64,000 nucleotides of DNA from Micromonospora rhizosphaerae (GTDB taxonomy: Bacteria > Actinomycetota > Actinomycetes > Mycobacteriales > Micromonosporaceae), in assembly GCF_900091465.1 (NCBI RefSeq), contig NZ_FMHV01000002.1, positions 4,960,001 to 5,024,000 of the forward strand, read 5' to 3'. Each line of letters opens with the position of its first letter. Position 1 is the first letter of the stretch. Below, piece by piece: positions 1 to 8,736 of this stretch. The notes under the pieces are model-generated. The model saw nothing but the letters and a program-made list of their open reading frames with translations. It was not told where the DNA came from and made no database searches. A program made the position numbers and the translations under genes.

Positions 1-1635
1 GATGAGCGGGGTGTCCAGCCGGGTGGGGCCCTCCATGTTGCCCGCGAGGTCGTTGTCCTCGATTCGACAGTCGACGCAGCTGCCCTGTTCGGTGATCCAG
101 AGCCCGTGGGTCTGGGCGCGGGGCTCCCTGCCGTCCCAGATCCGGTTGCCCCGGATGGTGGCCGCGTCGAGCGGCGCGTTGACGCTGATGCCGGCCCGAA
201 TGTCGGGCGCGGCCGGCAGCTCGTACCGGGAGCCCGGGGCGGGAATGGCCCCGCTCCAGCCGGTGAACGAGTCGGGCCGGATCGGTGCGAGGGTCAGCTC
301 GGTGTCGTTGTTCGCCGCCACCACCGCGATGTCGTCACCCACCTTGACCACCTTGCCCCGGTGTTCGTCGTGCTGCCAGGTCGCGCGACGGTCGACCACC
401 AGCTTCTCGCTGTACCGCACCGAGTCGCCGCCCCCGGAGACGGCCGAGCCACACTGCCGGCCGTTGCCCCGGATCCGGTTGTTGACCACCATCGCGTCGT
501 GGATCGGCCGGTCGATCCGGATCGCGTCGACGCTGTTGCCGTAGAAGTCGTTGCTCTCGATGACGATCTCCCGCGCGGTCTCCTGTTCCTCCCCGCCCAG
601 GCTGCGCTGGTGGTAGCCGTATCGGCCGTTGCCGCTGATCCGGTTGCCCCGGATGGTGTACGGGCCTGGGGTGTTGCCAATGCTGACCCCGTCGCGCAGG
701 TTGCCGTCGATCACACAGTCGGCGAGGATGCCGCCGCGTCCGGCCGTGCCGGAGGTGCCCTTCGCCGAGACGTGGAAGCCCGCCTCCAGGTTGCCGGTCA
801 TCGTGCAGGCAGAGACGATCAGGCCGTTGGCGCCCCAGTCCGAGATGCCGAAGCGGTTGCCCTGGGCGTGGCAGCCGATGATCCGGATGCCGCGCGGCCG
901 CAGTTCGCCGGCCTTCTGCAGTTCGAGGAAAATACCGTTGGTGGCGTTGGCGATCGCCGTGCAGTTGATCACGTTGAACCTCTCGACGCTGCCCCACCCG
1001 CCGATCCCGATGCCGATCCCGGCGCCGCCCAGCTCGGTGCCGTTGTCCAGCCGGCCGCAGCCGACCACCAGCACCCCGTCGATCAGGGTGTCCTGGAGGA
1101 AGTCGCACCCCAGCCCGGTGGCGGCGGTGTGGTGGATGTAGAGGTTGCGGAAGACGCCCCGGACCAGATACTGCAGGCCCAGTCCCTTGGCCAGCGGGTT
1201 GTACTCGGCGGACGAAACTCCCGAGCCGTCGATCTCGAAGTCGGCGAAGGTGCAGTACTTCAGGTGCCGTTCCCGGTCGGCGCCGTGGTGCTTGGCCGTG
1301 TGGAAGGCCAGCGGGGCCGGATCGGCCCGGTTGCCGGCGTTGCTGAGCACGAACCGGGTGGCGCCGGGACCGGCGCCGAGCAGGGAGACCCCGCTCCGCC
1401 ACACCGTGCCTGCATCCCGCATCGAATAGACCCCGGGCGGGCAGTAGATCACCCGGGCCCGCCCGTCCGCGGCGTACGCGTCACCGAGCCGGTCCACGAG
1501 CGCGGCGAACGCGGGCTGGTCGTTGGTCGTCCCGTCGCCCACGAGGCCGTGCTCGCGCGCATTGCAGAGCAGTGGAGCACCGGCGACCGGGTGCGGCCGC
1601 ACGCCGCCGGCGGCGGGCATGTGCCGGTACTCCAT
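1..1635 (-). CDS. Parallel beta-helix (pectate-lyase-3 like) protein, 3' end cut by window edge
   Basis: Reading the minus strand from ATG at 1635 gives 545 codons without a stop to base 1, so the C-terminus lies outside the window. Near residues 25-45 is the segment NAREHGLVGDGTTNDQPAF, which matches the N-terminal signature of Pectate_lyase_3/right-handed beta-helix proteins (family pattern: a G-x-GDG-x-TDD motif). After it come many coil repeats of the type NRISGN, NRIRGNG, NRIWDG and NDLAGN, typical of stacked beta-helix rungs. No signal peptide is visible. A reasonable RBS (AGGGGAGG) lies just upstream. The family binds or cleaves polysaccharides; substrate and catalytic residues cannot be assigned. 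It is transcribed away from the dehydrogenase operon, whose terminator lies just beyond its start. Confidence 0.8.
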   Translation of the reverse strand, partial: MEYRHMPAAGGVRPHPVAGAPLLCNAREHGLVGDGTTNDQPAFAALVDRLGDAYAADGRARVIYCPPGVYSMRDAGTVWRSGVSLLGAGPGATRFVLSNAGNRADPAPLAFHTAKHHGADRERHLKYCTFADFEIDGSGVSSAEYNPLAKGLGLQYLVRGVFRNLYIHHTAATGLGCDFLQDTLIDGVLVVGCGRLDNGTELGGAGIGIGIGGWGSVERFNVINCTAIANATNGIFLELQKAGELRPRGIRIIGCHAQGNRFGISDWGANGLIVSACTMTGNLEAGFHVSAKGTSGTAGRGGILADCVIDGNLRDGVSIGNTPGPYTIRGNRISGNGRYGYHQRSLGGEEQETAREIVIESNDFYGNSVDAIRIDRPIHDAMVVNNRIRGNGRQCGSAVSGGGDSVRYSEKLVVDRRATWQHDEHRGKVVKVGDDIAVVAANNDTELTLAPIRPDSFTGWSGAIPAPGSRYELPAAPDIRAGISVNAPLDAATIRGNRIWDGREPRAQTHGLWITEQGSCVDCRIEDNDLAGNMEGPTRLDTPLI

Positions 1636-1701
1636 CTGGTTCCTCCCCTCCGTGACCGGGGCTGGCATTCCCGGTGCATCGAGTGAGAAACGGCGATGAA
1701 A

Positions 1702-1731
1702 CGGCCCCGGCCCCGAGCGGGGCCGGGGCCG
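1702..1731 (-). terminator. Terminator of the bkd operon
   Basis: Perfect 13-bp inverted repeat (1702-1714 with 1719-1731) with a GAGC tetraloop, immediately downstream of the E2 stop at 1738. No T-run, as is usual for high-GC actinobacteria. Confidence 0.75.
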
Positions 1732-1737
1732 GGCGGG

Positions 1738-3150
1738 TCAGACGTTCGCGACCAGCAGCGCCGGCTGCTCGACGCAGTCGGCGACGTGCCGCAGGAAGCC
1801 GCCCGCCACGCCGCCGTCGCAGACCCGGTGGTCGAAGGTCAGGCTGAGCTGGGTCACCTTGCGGACCGCGAGCTGACCGTCGACCACCCAGGGCTTGTCC
1901 ACGATCCGCCCCACCCCGAGCAGCGCCGCCTCGGGGTGGTTGATGATCGGGGTGGAACCGTCCACACCGAACACGCCGTAGTTGTTCAGGGTGAAGGTGC
2001 CGCCGGTGAGCCGCGCCGGGGGCAGGGTGCCGGCCCGCGCCGCGGCCGTCGTGGCGGCCAGCTCGGCGGCCAGCTCCCGGGTGGTCAGCCGCTGCGCGTC
2101 GCGCAGCACCGGGACCAGCAGGCCGCGGTCGGTCTGCGCGGCGATGCCCAGGTGCACCCCGGCGGACTGGACGATCCGCTGCCCCTCGGTGTCGACGTGC
2201 GCGTTGAGCTGCGGGTACTTCCGCAGCCCGCTGAGGCAGATCCGCGCCAGCAGGGCCAGGATGCTGACCGGGGCGTCCGGGGTCGCCGCGTTGATCGCGG
2301 CCCGGGTCTCCAGCAGCGCGGTGGCATCCACGTCGACCCAGATGGTCACCTCGGGGATCTCCCGCCGGCTGCGGGAGAGCTTGTCGGCGATCGCCTTGCG
2401 GATGCCGGTGAGCGGGATGACCACGTCACCGTCGCCGGCGGGCGCGAGCCCGACGTGCGCTTCGGGCGCGTCCGGCACGGCGGCGAGTCGGGCGGCGGGC
2501 GCGGCGGCGTCGGCGAGGGCGGCCTCCACGTCGGCCCGGCGGATGACGCCGCCGAGGCCGGTGCCCCGCACCGAGGCGAGGTCCACGCCGCGTTCCTTCG
2601 CCAGCCGCCGGACGATCGGCGAGATGACCAGGGCCGGGGACGAGCCGGGCGACGCGGTCACGCCGGTCCCGGCCGGCGCGGCGTCGGCCGGGCCGGTCGG
2701 GTCGGTCTGCGCCACCGCGCCGGTTCCGACGGCGGCCGGCGGCTCGCCGGCCACCGCCAGCCGCGGCCGGCGCCGCCGCCGGCCGGAGCCGCCGTGCCCG
2801 GTGCCGTAGCCGATCAGCACGTTGCCCGAGCCGGCCCGCTCCTCCTCGCGGTAGGTGGCGTGCCCGGCGGGCTCGTCGCCCGCCCCGCCGTCACCGTCGA
2901 GCGGCGCGATGGTGATCAGGGGCTGGCCGACCGGCCGTATCTCACCCGCCGCGCCGTGCAGCGCGACGACCCGACCGGCGTACGGGCAGGGCACGTCGAC
3001 GACCGCCTTGGCGGTCTCCACCTCGACCACGGTCTGGTCCACCGTGACGATGTCGCCCACGGCGACCCGCCACTCGACGATCTCCGCCTCGCTCAGCCCC
3101 TCGCCGAGGTCGGGCAGGAGGAAGACCTGGGTGCGCTCGACGGTGGTCAT
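1738..3150 (-). CDS. bkdC: Branched-chain 2-oxoacid dehydrogenase E2 (dihydrolipoyl acyltransferase)
   Basis: 470 aa. It transfers the acyl group made by E1 to CoA on a swinging lipoyl arm. Residues 8-82 are a lipoyl domain with the lipoylated lysine at K48 (context ETAKAVVDV). A Gly/Arg-rich and Ala/Pro-rich linker follows (about 85-172), then a peripheral-subunit-binding domain (about 176-212, SPIVRRLAKERGVDL) and the catalytic domain (about 243-470) with the active-site DHRVCDGG, His441 and Asp445. The frame is open further upstream, but ATG 3150 is chosen because it overlaps the E1beta stop as ATGA, the normal coupling in such operons. There is a single lipoyl domain. No E3 gene is present, so a dihydrolipoamide dehydrogenase must come from elsewhere. 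A pyruvate dehydrogenase E2 is the alternative. Confidence 0.9.
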   Translation of the reverse strand: MTTVERTQVFLLPDLGEGLSEAEIVEWRVAVGDIVTVDQTVVEVETAKAVVDVPCPYAGRVVALHGAAGEIRPVGQPLITIAPLDGDGGAGDEPAGHATYREEERAGSGNVLIGYGTGHGGSGRRRRRPRLAVAGEPPAAVGTGAVAQTDPTGPADAAPAGTGVTASPGSSPALVISPIVRRLAKERGVDLASVRGTGLGGVIRRADVEAALADAAAPAARLAAVPDAPEAHVGLAPAGDGDVVIPLTGIRKAIADKLSRSRREIPEVTIWVDVDATALLETRAAINAATPDAPVSILALLARICLSGLRKYPQLNAHVDTEGQRIVQSAGVHLGIAAQTDRGLLVPVLRDAQRLTTRELAAELAATTAAARAGTLPPARLTGGTFTLNNYGVFGVDGSTPIINHPEAALLGVGRIVDKPWVVDGQLAVRKVTQLSLTFDHRVCDGGVAGGFLRHVADCVEQPALLVANV

Positions 3151-4151
3151 GCCGCCACCCACCGCGGGTCGGGCTGGTCGTCCCACTGCAGTCGGGCGAC
3201 GGCGTCCAGCACCCGGTCCACCGACGGCAGGTGGGTGTGCTCCAGCATCGGCGCCGGGTACGGGATGTCCAGGCCGGACACCCGCAGCACCGGGGCATGC
3301 AGGGCGTGGAAGCAGCGCTCCTGGACCCGGGCGGCGATCTCCGCGCCGACCCCGGCGAAGCCCTGCGCCTCCTGGATCACCACGCACCGGCCGGTCCTGC
3401 CCACCGACGCGGTGATCGTCGCGTCGTCGAACGGCACGATGGTGCGTACGTCCACCACCTCGAGGTCCCAGCCCTCCTCGCGGGCGGCCTCGGCGGCCTC
3501 CAGCGCGACCGGCACCGCCGGGCCGTACGCGACCAGGGTGGCGTCGCGACCGGGCCGCCGCACCACGGCCTTGCCGAACGGCGCGGTGGTCGCGGGCAAC
3601 GCGGCCTCGGCGCTGGAGAAGTAGAGCTTCTTCGGCTCCATGAAGACGACCGGGTCCGGATCGGCGATCGCCTCGCGCAGCAGCGAGTACGCGTCCTCGA
3701 CGGTGGCCGGGGTGACCACCTTCAGACCCGGGGTGTGCGCGTAGTACGCCTCGCTGGAATCGCAGTGGTGCTCCACGCCGCCGATACCGCCGGCGTACGG
3801 CACCCGGATGACGATCGGCACGCTCAGCGCGCCCCGGGTGCGGTTGCGCAGCTTCGCCACGTGCGAGACGATCTGCTCGAACGCCGGGTACGCGAACGCG
3901 TCGAACTGCATCTCGACCACCGGGCGCAGCCCGGACATGGCCATGCCGACCGCGAAGCCGACGATGCCGGCCTCGGCGAGCGGGGTGTCGAAGCAGCGCT
4001 TGTCGCCGAACCGGGCCTGCAGCCCGTCGGTGATCCGGAAGACGCCGCCGAGCTGCCCGACGTCCTCACCGAAGACGACCACCCGCTCGTCTTCCAGCAG
4101 CGCGTCGGCGAGCGCGGCGTTGAGCGCCTTCGCCATGGTCATGGTGGCCAT
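3147..4151 (-). CDS. bkdB: 2-oxoacid dehydrogenase E1 beta subunit
   Basis: 334 aa, the usual length for the family. It is the beta half of the thiamine-diphosphate decarboxylase heterotetramer. It starts MATMTMAKALNAAL, has GEDVG near residue 28 (cofactor-binding glutamate region) and a C-terminal transketolase domain with the dimer-interface segment LDIPYPAPMLEHTHLPS. It overlaps E1alpha by one base (TGATG) and E2 by four (ATGA), so the three are translationally coupled. Similarity in form to branched-chain enzymes and the adjacent Lrp-type regulator favour 2-oxoisovalerate as substrate, feeding branched-chain fatty-acid starter units; pyruvate cannot be excluded. Confidence 0.9.
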   Translation of the reverse strand: MATMTMAKALNAALADALLEDERVVVFGEDVGQLGGVFRITDGLQARFGDKRCFDTPLAEAGIVGFAVGMAMSGLRPVVEMQFDAFAYPAFEQIVSHVAKLRNRTRGALSVPIVIRVPYAGGIGGVEHHCDSSEAYYAHTPGLKVVTPATVEDAYSLLREAIADPDPVVFMEPKKLYFSSAEAALPATTAPFGKAVVRRPGRDATLVAYGPAVPVALEAAEAAREEGWDLEVVDVRTIVPFDDATITASVGRTGRCVVIQEAQGFAGVGAEIAARVQERCFHALHAPVLRVSGLDIPYPAPMLEHTHLPSVDRVLDAVARLQWDDQPDPRWVAA

Positions 4152-5320
4152 CAGCGCTCACCCTCCTCGTCGGCGTCGGCCAGCTCCGCGCGGACCTGCT
4201 CGCGCTGCTCGACCAGCTGCGGGGTCGGCTGCGCGTAGACGTGGTCGAAGAGGCTGAGCGGGTCGACCGTGGGCTTCGCGTTCATCCGGTCCCGCAGCTC
4301 GGCGGCGTACGCCTCGGCCTCGTCGGCGATCGCCGCGACGGCCGCGTCGTCCAGCACCCCGCGCGCCCGCAGGTACGTCTCCAGCCGGGCGATGGGGTCC
4401 CGGTCGCGCCAGGCCTCGACCTCGGCGCCGTCCCGGTAGCGGGTGGCGTCGTCGGCGTTGGTGTGCGGCTCCATCCGGTAGGTGTGCGCCTCGACCAGGA
4501 ACGGCCCGTGGCCCGCGCGGGCGTGCTCCACCGCGCGGGTGAGCACCGCGAGCACGGCCACCGGGTCGTTGCCGTCGACCTGCTCGCTCGGCACGCCGTA
4601 GCCGACGCCCTTGTACGCCAGGCTCGGCGCGGCGGTCTGCCGGGAAAGCGGGACGCTGATCGCGTACTTGTTGTTCTGCACGAAGTAGACCACCGGGGCC
4701 TTGAAGACGGCGGCGAAGTTGACCCCCTCGTGGAAGTCGCCCTCGCTGGTGGCGCCGTCGCCGATGAAGGCCAGCGCGACGGTGTCCCGCCCCTGGTACG
4801 CCTCGCCATGGGCCAGGCCGGCGGCGTGCACGCACTGCGTGGCCAGCGGGGTGCACTGCGGCGCGGTGTGCCGCTCGGCCGGGTCATAGCCGCAGTGCCA
4901 GTCGCCGCGCAGCAGGGTGAGCACCTCGACCGGGTCGATGCCCCGCGAGGTCAGCGCCATCGACTCGCGGTAGGTCGGGAACACCCAGTCGGTGTCCCGG
5001 ACGGCGAGCACCGCCCCGACCTGGCAGGCCTCCTGGCCGCGGGAGGACGGGTAGACGGCGAGCCGACCCTGCTTGGTCAGCGCGGTGGCCTGGATGTCGA
5101 AGCGGCGGCCGACCACCATCCGGCGGTACATCTCGCGCAGCGCCTCGACGGGCGGCTCCGGGTAGTCGTCGCGGGGCGGCAGCGGGGTGCCGTCCGGGTC
5201 GAGCAGTCGGACCGGCTCGGTCTGCGGCAGCAGGCCGGCCGACGGATCGGGCGCGGCCGGGGTGGCCGGCCGGCGGGTGCGCGGGGATGCCCTGCGGACC
5301 GCCTGGGGTGTGGTCGTCAC
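4151..5320 (-). CDS. bkdA: 2-oxoacid dehydrogenase E1 alpha subunit
   Basis: 389 aa from GTG 5320, chosen because GGAGGTCC lies 5-12 bases upstream; the frame stays open another 468 bases but that stretch runs into the divergent regulator gene. It binds thiamine diphosphate: GDGATSEGDFHEGVNFAAV followed by QNNKYAISVP is the ThDP/Mg motif, in the form typical of branched-chain E1alpha. The phosphorylation-loop-like segment YRMEPHTNADDATRYR is present. The N-terminal 35 residues are Arg/Pro-rich and probably flexible. It is the first gene of the operon; E1beta overlaps by one base. Divergent transcription from an Lrp-family gene suggests control by branched-chain amino acids. Confidence 0.9.
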   Translation of the reverse strand: MTTTPQAVRRASPRTRRPATPAAPDPSAGLLPQTEPVRLLDPDGTPLPPRDDYPEPPVEALREMYRRMVVGRRFDIQATALTKQGRLAVYPSSRGQEACQVGAVLAVRDTDWVFPTYRESMALTSRGIDPVEVLTLLRGDWHCGYDPAERHTAPQCTPLATQCVHAAGLAHGEAYQGRDTVALAFIGDGATSEGDFHEGVNFAAVFKAPVVYFVQNNKYAISVPLSRQTAAPSLAYKGVGYGVPSEQVDGNDPVAVLAVLTRAVEHARAGHGPFLVEAHTYRMEPHTNADDATRYRDGAEVEAWRDRDPIARLETYLRARGVLDDAAVAAIADEAEAYAAELRDRMNAKPTVDPLSLFDHVYAQPTPQLVEQREQVRAELADADEEGER

Positions 5321-5425
5321 GGCGAGGACCTCCTGGACGTGTGGTGGCCCTATGCTCCTGCTGTCGGATGATTGACTCAAGATTCCCGACGAACGTGGGA
5401 CGAATGGCACGGCGAGGAGGAGTCC
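5321..5425. promoter_or_regulatory. Divergent promoter region between bkdA and the Lrp-type regulator
   Basis: 105 bp. It contains a short imperfect palindrome TTGACTCAA (5372-5380), which could serve as a -35 for the regulator gene or as an Lrp-type half-site. The RBS for bkdA (GGAGGTCC on the minus strand) and for the regulator (GAGGAGGAG, 5414-5422) mark its edges. Operator assignment is inference only. Confidence 0.4.
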
Positions 5426-5935
5426 ATGAGCCAGGAGACCACCCCGATACCGGGCGTGGCGGGCGGGACGGGACGTTCGGCCACCGGCCCCTTGGACGAG
5501 GTGGACCGGCGGATCCTCGACGAGCTGGTCCGCGACGCGCGCATCTCCATCCGTACGCTGGCCGAACGCGTGCACGTCTCCCGCACCAACGCGTACGCGC
5601 GAGTGGAGCGGCTGCTGCGGGACGGGGTGATCAGCGGGTTCCGGGCCCAGGTCGCGCCGGAGCCGGCCGGGCTCGGCACCTCCGCGTACATCTCGCTGAC
5701 CATCGAGCAGAACACCTGGCGGGAGGTGTCGGCGGAGCTGGCCCAGGTGCGCTACATCGAGCACGTCGCGCTGCTCAGCGGCGAGCACGACGTGCTCGCC
5801 CTGGTCCGAGCGCCGGACAACGCCACGCTGCGGGACGTGGTGCTCAACCGGGTGCAGAGCATCGCCGGGGTGCTGTCGACACGCACCTGGCTGGTCTTCG
5901 AGGAGTTCGACGGGGCGCAGAGCCCCTGGCAGTGA
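5426..5935 (+). CDS. Lrp/AsnC family transcriptional regulator of the bkd operon
   Basis: 169 aa. ATG 5426 has a strong RBS; a TTG in frame at 5372 is less likely because it lies in the promoter region. Residues about 23-75 form the AsnC winged helix (LDEVDRRILDELVRDARIS, then the recognition region HVSRTNAYARVERLL). Residues about 85-155 form the RAM/effector domain (ISLTIEQ, LSGEHDVLALVRAPD). The family senses amino acids and binds DNA as octamers or hexadecamers. Divergence from bkdABC matches the BkdR arrangement known in other bacteria, so it probably controls the dehydrogenase and itself. Confidence 0.88.
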   Translation: MSQETTPIPGVAGGTGRSATGPLDEVDRRILDELVRDARISIRTLAERVHVSRTNAYARVERLLRDGVISGFRAQVAPEPAGLGTSAYISLTIEQNTWREVSAELAQVRYIEHVALLSGEHDVLALVRAPDNATLRDVVLNRVQSIAGVLSTRTWLVFEEFDGAQSPWQ

Positions 5936-5966
5936 GCCTGGGCCGACGGCCGGCCGACCCCGGGGG

Positions 5967-6950
5967 TCAGCGTTCCGGCGGGGCCGCCAGCCCCTCCCGG
6001 TCGGCCAGCTCCAGCAGCGGTTCCAGGGAGAAGCGGCGCTCGTCCAGGCCCGCGTGCGGGTCGCCGCGCTCGGCGAACCGCCCCGGCAGGGAGACCAGGT
6101 CGAAGTCCTCCGGCCGCGCGTCGTCCAGCTCCGACCAGTCCAGCGGCGCGGAGACCAGCGCCTGCGGGGTGGGCCGGATCGAGTAGGCCGAGGTCACGGT
6201 GTGGTCCCGGGCCATCTGGTTGTAGTCCACGAAGACCGGCCGGTCCCGCTGCTCCCGCCACCAGGTGGTGGTGACCAGCTCCGGCAGCCGGCGCTGCATC
6301 TCGAGGCCCAGCGCCAGCACCGCCCGCCGGCACTCGCCGAAGCTCCACCGGGGCTCGATCGACAGGTAGACGTGCAGGCCCCGGCCGCCGGTGGTCTTCG
6401 GATAGCCGACCAGCCCCAGCTCGTCGAGGAACGCCCGTACCTCGTGGGCCACCGGCACCACCTGGGCGAAGTCGACCCCCGGCATCGGGTCGAGGTCGAT
6501 CCGGAGCTGGTCCGGGTGCTCCACGTCGGCCGCCGAGACCGGCCACGGGTGGAAGCGCAGCGTGCCGAGGTTGGCCGCCCAGATCACCACCGCCAGCTCG
6601 CTGGGCGCGACCTCGTCGGCGGTCCGCCCGCTCGGGAAGGTGATGTGCGCGGTCCGCACCCAGTCGGGCGCGCCGGCCGGGAGGCGCTTCTGGTAGAAGG
6701 CGTCCCCGCGGTTGTCCTGCCGGGTGGCGATCTTCGCGCCCTCGAAGACGCCGCGCGGCCAGCGCTCCAGCATCGTCGGGCGGTCCCGCAGGGCGCGCAG
6801 GATGCCGTCGCCGACGGAGATGAAGTAGCGGACCACGTCCAGCTTGGTCAGTCCGCGCTCCGGAAAGTACGGCTTGTCAGGGCTGGAGACCCGGACCACC
6901 CGCTCCCCTACCTTGATCTCCTCGGCCGCCGTCGTCGCCACGCCTCCCAC
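5967..6950 (-). CDS. Stand-alone LigD-type polymerase/primase domain protein
   Basis: 327 aa. It matches the archaeo-eukaryotic-primase-like polymerase domain of bacterial NHEJ ligase D. Visible motifs: SSPDKPYFPERGLTKLDVV at the N-terminus, the metal-binding pair in RIDLDPMPG, KTTGGRGLHVYL, and FVDYNQMARDHTVTSAYSIR near the C-terminus. It lacks ligase and phosphoesterase domains, and no Ku gene is present, so it is either a split NHEJ module or a separate repair polymerase. GTG 6950 or GTG 6941 could be the start; neither has a clear RBS. Convergent with the Lrp gene, with only a small GACCCCGGGGGTC palindrome between them. Confidence 0.88.
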   Translation of the reverse strand: MGGVATTAAEEIKVGERVVRVSSPDKPYFPERGLTKLDVVRYFISVGDGILRALRDRPTMLERWPRGVFEGAKIATRQDNRGDAFYQKRLPAGAPDWVRTAHITFPSGRTADEVAPSELAVVIWAANLGTLRFHPWPVSAADVEHPDQLRIDLDPMPGVDFAQVVPVAHEVRAFLDELGLVGYPKTTGGRGLHVYLSIEPRWSFGECRRAVLALGLEMQRRLPELVTTTWWREQRDRPVFVDYNQMARDHTVTSAYSIRPTPQALVSAPLDWSELDDARPEDFDLVSLPGRFAERGDPHAGLDERRFSLEPLLELADREGLAAPPER

Positions 6951-6978
6951 CGTACGACGCCGTGGGCCAGCCGTGTCG

Positions 6979-7305
6979 TCAGCTGACGAGCAGGATGCCG
7001 ATGGCGATCAGCGGCACCGCGACGAAGAGGAAGATGCCGACGCCGGTGAGCACGCGCCCGCCGCCGGCTCCCTCCCGCTCCGGTGCGAGCCCGAACACCG
7101 AGCGCGCGGGCATCGTCTCGATACGGCTCAGGGTCAGATCACCGGTCATCCCGAGCAGCGCGCCGACCACCATGCACCCGACGCCGAGCCGGTGGGTGAA
7201 GTCCCCGCCGCTGACCGCGACCCAGATCCCCACCCCGACCGCGATCAGCACCACCGCGATGCTGAAGAGCACGAGGGCTTCCCGCAGACCCTTGACGACC
7301 GTCAT
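6979..7305 (-). CDS. Small integral membrane protein
   Basis: 108 aa from ATG 7305 (GGAGCT six bases upstream), with three probable membrane helices: about residues 11-33 (LVLFSIAVVLIAVGVGIWV), 42-58 (LGVGCMVVGALLGMTGDL) and 88-107 (TGVGIFLFVAVPLIAIGILLV). The loop between helices 2 and 3 is charged. I do not recognise a family. It sits alone, divergent in style from its neighbours, and its function is unknown. The polymerase gene lies 28 bases downstream on the same strand, so they might be co-transcribed. Confidence 0.65.
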   Translation of the reverse strand: MTVVKGLREALVLFSIAVVLIAVGVGIWVAVSGGDFTHRLGVGCMVVGALLGMTGDLTLSRIETMPARSVFGLAPEREGAGGGRVLTGVGIFLFVAVPLIAIGILLVS

Positions 7306-7478
7306 CGGAGCTCCATCCCGTCGTGTCGGAGCAGACATTCTCCTCCGTCGACGGGTCCGGCCGCTGTCCCGTGCCGGGCAGCGGTCAGTCGGGCCGGCGA
7401 CAGTCCGGTGGGCGGTGTCGCGGTTGCCGGGACCGGGCGCGACGAGGAATGTCCGTCCGGCCCCGGCGGCGCCGGTGC

Positions 7479-7718
7479 TCAGCGTCCTTCCTGCTGCATC
7501 CGCGTCATGAGCATCTGCTTGCCCTGGTCACCCGCCTTGCGGTTGTTCTCCTGGATCTTGCGGAACCAGTTGGCGAGCTCGGTGTCGCCCCGCTCCTCCG
7601 CGTCGGAGATGTACGTGTCCATCCGGTAGATGTTCTCCAGCGACATCTGCAGGGTGTGGAGCAGGTCGTAGTTCTTGTCCCGCACCGGGCTCATCTGTTC
7701 CTTGGTCATGGTCGCCAC
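7479..7718 (-). CDS. Small helical protein, hypothetical
   Basis: 79 aa from GTG 7718, preceded by GGGAGG; an in-frame ATG lies three codons later. The sequence is almost all amphipathic helix and highly charged (DKNYDLLHTLQMSLENIYRM, EERGDTELANWFRKIQE, QGKQMLMTRMQQEGR), with no membrane segment or Cys. It resembles small actinobacterial cytosolic proteins of unknown function found next to stress or hemerythrin-type genes, but I cannot name a family. Probably a real gene: coding bias is good and the RBS is well placed. Confidence 0.7.
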   Translation of the reverse strand: MATMTKEQMSPVRDKNYDLLHTLQMSLENIYRMDTYISDAEERGDTELANWFRKIQENNRKAGDQGKQMLMTRMQQEGR

Positions 7719-7855
7719 GGCGTACCTCCCCATGTCTCGACTTCCGGTGGCGCCAGCGCTTACCCGGCTTCGGCCGGTTCACGCCCCCGGCCCACCCGGG
7801 GCCCCGCCGCCGACCGCCACGGTTACCCCGCACCGGCCGGGGTACCGGTTGCCGC

Positions 7856-8587
7856 ATGGCGGAACTGGCAGCGCTCTGGATCGTGCGGCACGGCGAGAGC
7901 ACGGCGAACGTCGTGGCGAGCCAGGCGGAGGCGTCCGGTGCGGAGCTGATCGATCTGAACCACCGGGACGCGGACGTTCCGCTGTCGGCGACCGGGGAGG
8001 AGCAGGCCCGGGCCACCGGCCGCTGGCTCGCCGGTCTGCCCGAGGCGCGACGCCCGGACGTGGCGGTGGTGTCGCCGTACGTGCGGGCGGCGCAGACCGC
8101 CGAGCTGGCCCTGGCCGGAAGCGGCATCCCGGTCAGCCGGGACGAGCGGCTGCGCGACCGCGAGTTGGGCATCCTCGACGGGCTGACCGAGCACGGGGTG
8201 CGGCAACGGTTCCCGGCGGAGGCGGAGCGCCGGGCCCGGCTGGGCAAGTTCTACCACCGGCCGCCGGGCGGGGAGTCCTGGACGGACGTGGCGCTGCGGC
8301 TGCGCGCGCTCCTCGGCGACCTGCGCCGTGACCACGAGGGCGGGCGGGTGCTGCTCTTCGGCCACGACGCCCTGGTCTTCACGCTCCGATACCTGGTGGA
8401 GGGGCTCACCGAGGCCGAGCTGATGGCAATGGCCGAAGCGCACCGGATCGCCAACTGCTCGGTCACCGGCTGGTCTGCCGACGGCGAGGGGCGGCTGACG
8501 CTGGACGTGTTCAACGACGTCGCCCACCTGCGTCGGCGGGGCGCGCGGCGGACCCGGGAGGACGAGGTCCATGCCGAACCGGTCTGA
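7856..8587 (+). CDS. Histidine phosphatase family protein (phosphoglycerate-mutase-like)
   Basis: 243 aa. The catalytic phospho-histidine motif is RHGES near residue 11. The second part of the site is VVSPYVRAAQTAELA, the acid region is ERLRDRELGILDG, and the second catalytic histidine is in LLFGHDALV. These features place it in branch 1 of the histidine phosphatase superfamily; the substrate may be a phosphorylated sugar, nucleotide or broad small-molecule set. It is a single cytosolic domain. The C-terminal 20 residues are Arg/Glu-rich and not part of the fold. A strong terminator lies about 60 bases after the stop. Confidence 0.88.
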   Translation: MAELAALWIVRHGESTANVVASQAEASGAELIDLNHRDADVPLSATGEEQARATGRWLAGLPEARRPDVAVVSPYVRAAQTAELALAGSGIPVSRDERLRDRELGILDGLTEHGVRQRFPAEAERRARLGKFYHRPPGGESWTDVALRLRALLGDLRRDHEGGRVLLFGHDALVFTLRYLVEGLTEAELMAMAEAHRIANCSVTGWSADGEGRLTLDVFNDVAHLRRRGARRTREDEVHAEPV

Positions 8588-8643
8588 GGCCCCGGTGATC
8601 ACGCGCTGCTCCGGGCCGCTGCCGGCCGGCGGCAAGAGGCGAG

Positions 8644-8681
8644 TGGGGCCCGGCGGACATCGCCGGGCCCCATCCGTTTTT
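8644..8681 (+). terminator. Rho-independent terminator of the histidine phosphatase gene
   Basis: 12-bp stem (8644-8655 with 8661-8672), loop GACAT, followed within five bases by TTTTT (8677-8681). A rare classical terminator with a T-run in this window. Confidence 0.85.
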
Positions 8682-8736
8682 GCAGCTTGCACCGGGGGTA
8701 GTGGGAGCACACCCGCCCAGACCCAAGGAGGTACCG

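Noticed and set aside
5372..5425. TTG start extending the Lrp regulator by 18 residues.
   Set aside because: ATG 5426 has a far better RBS and the extension falls in the likely divergent promoter; the extra residues are not part of the AsnC domain.
5956..5968. GACCCCGGGGGTC palindrome between the Lrp and LigD-like genes as a terminator.
   Set aside because: Too short and with no loop; it runs into the stop codon of the LigD-like gene and could arise by chance at this GC content.
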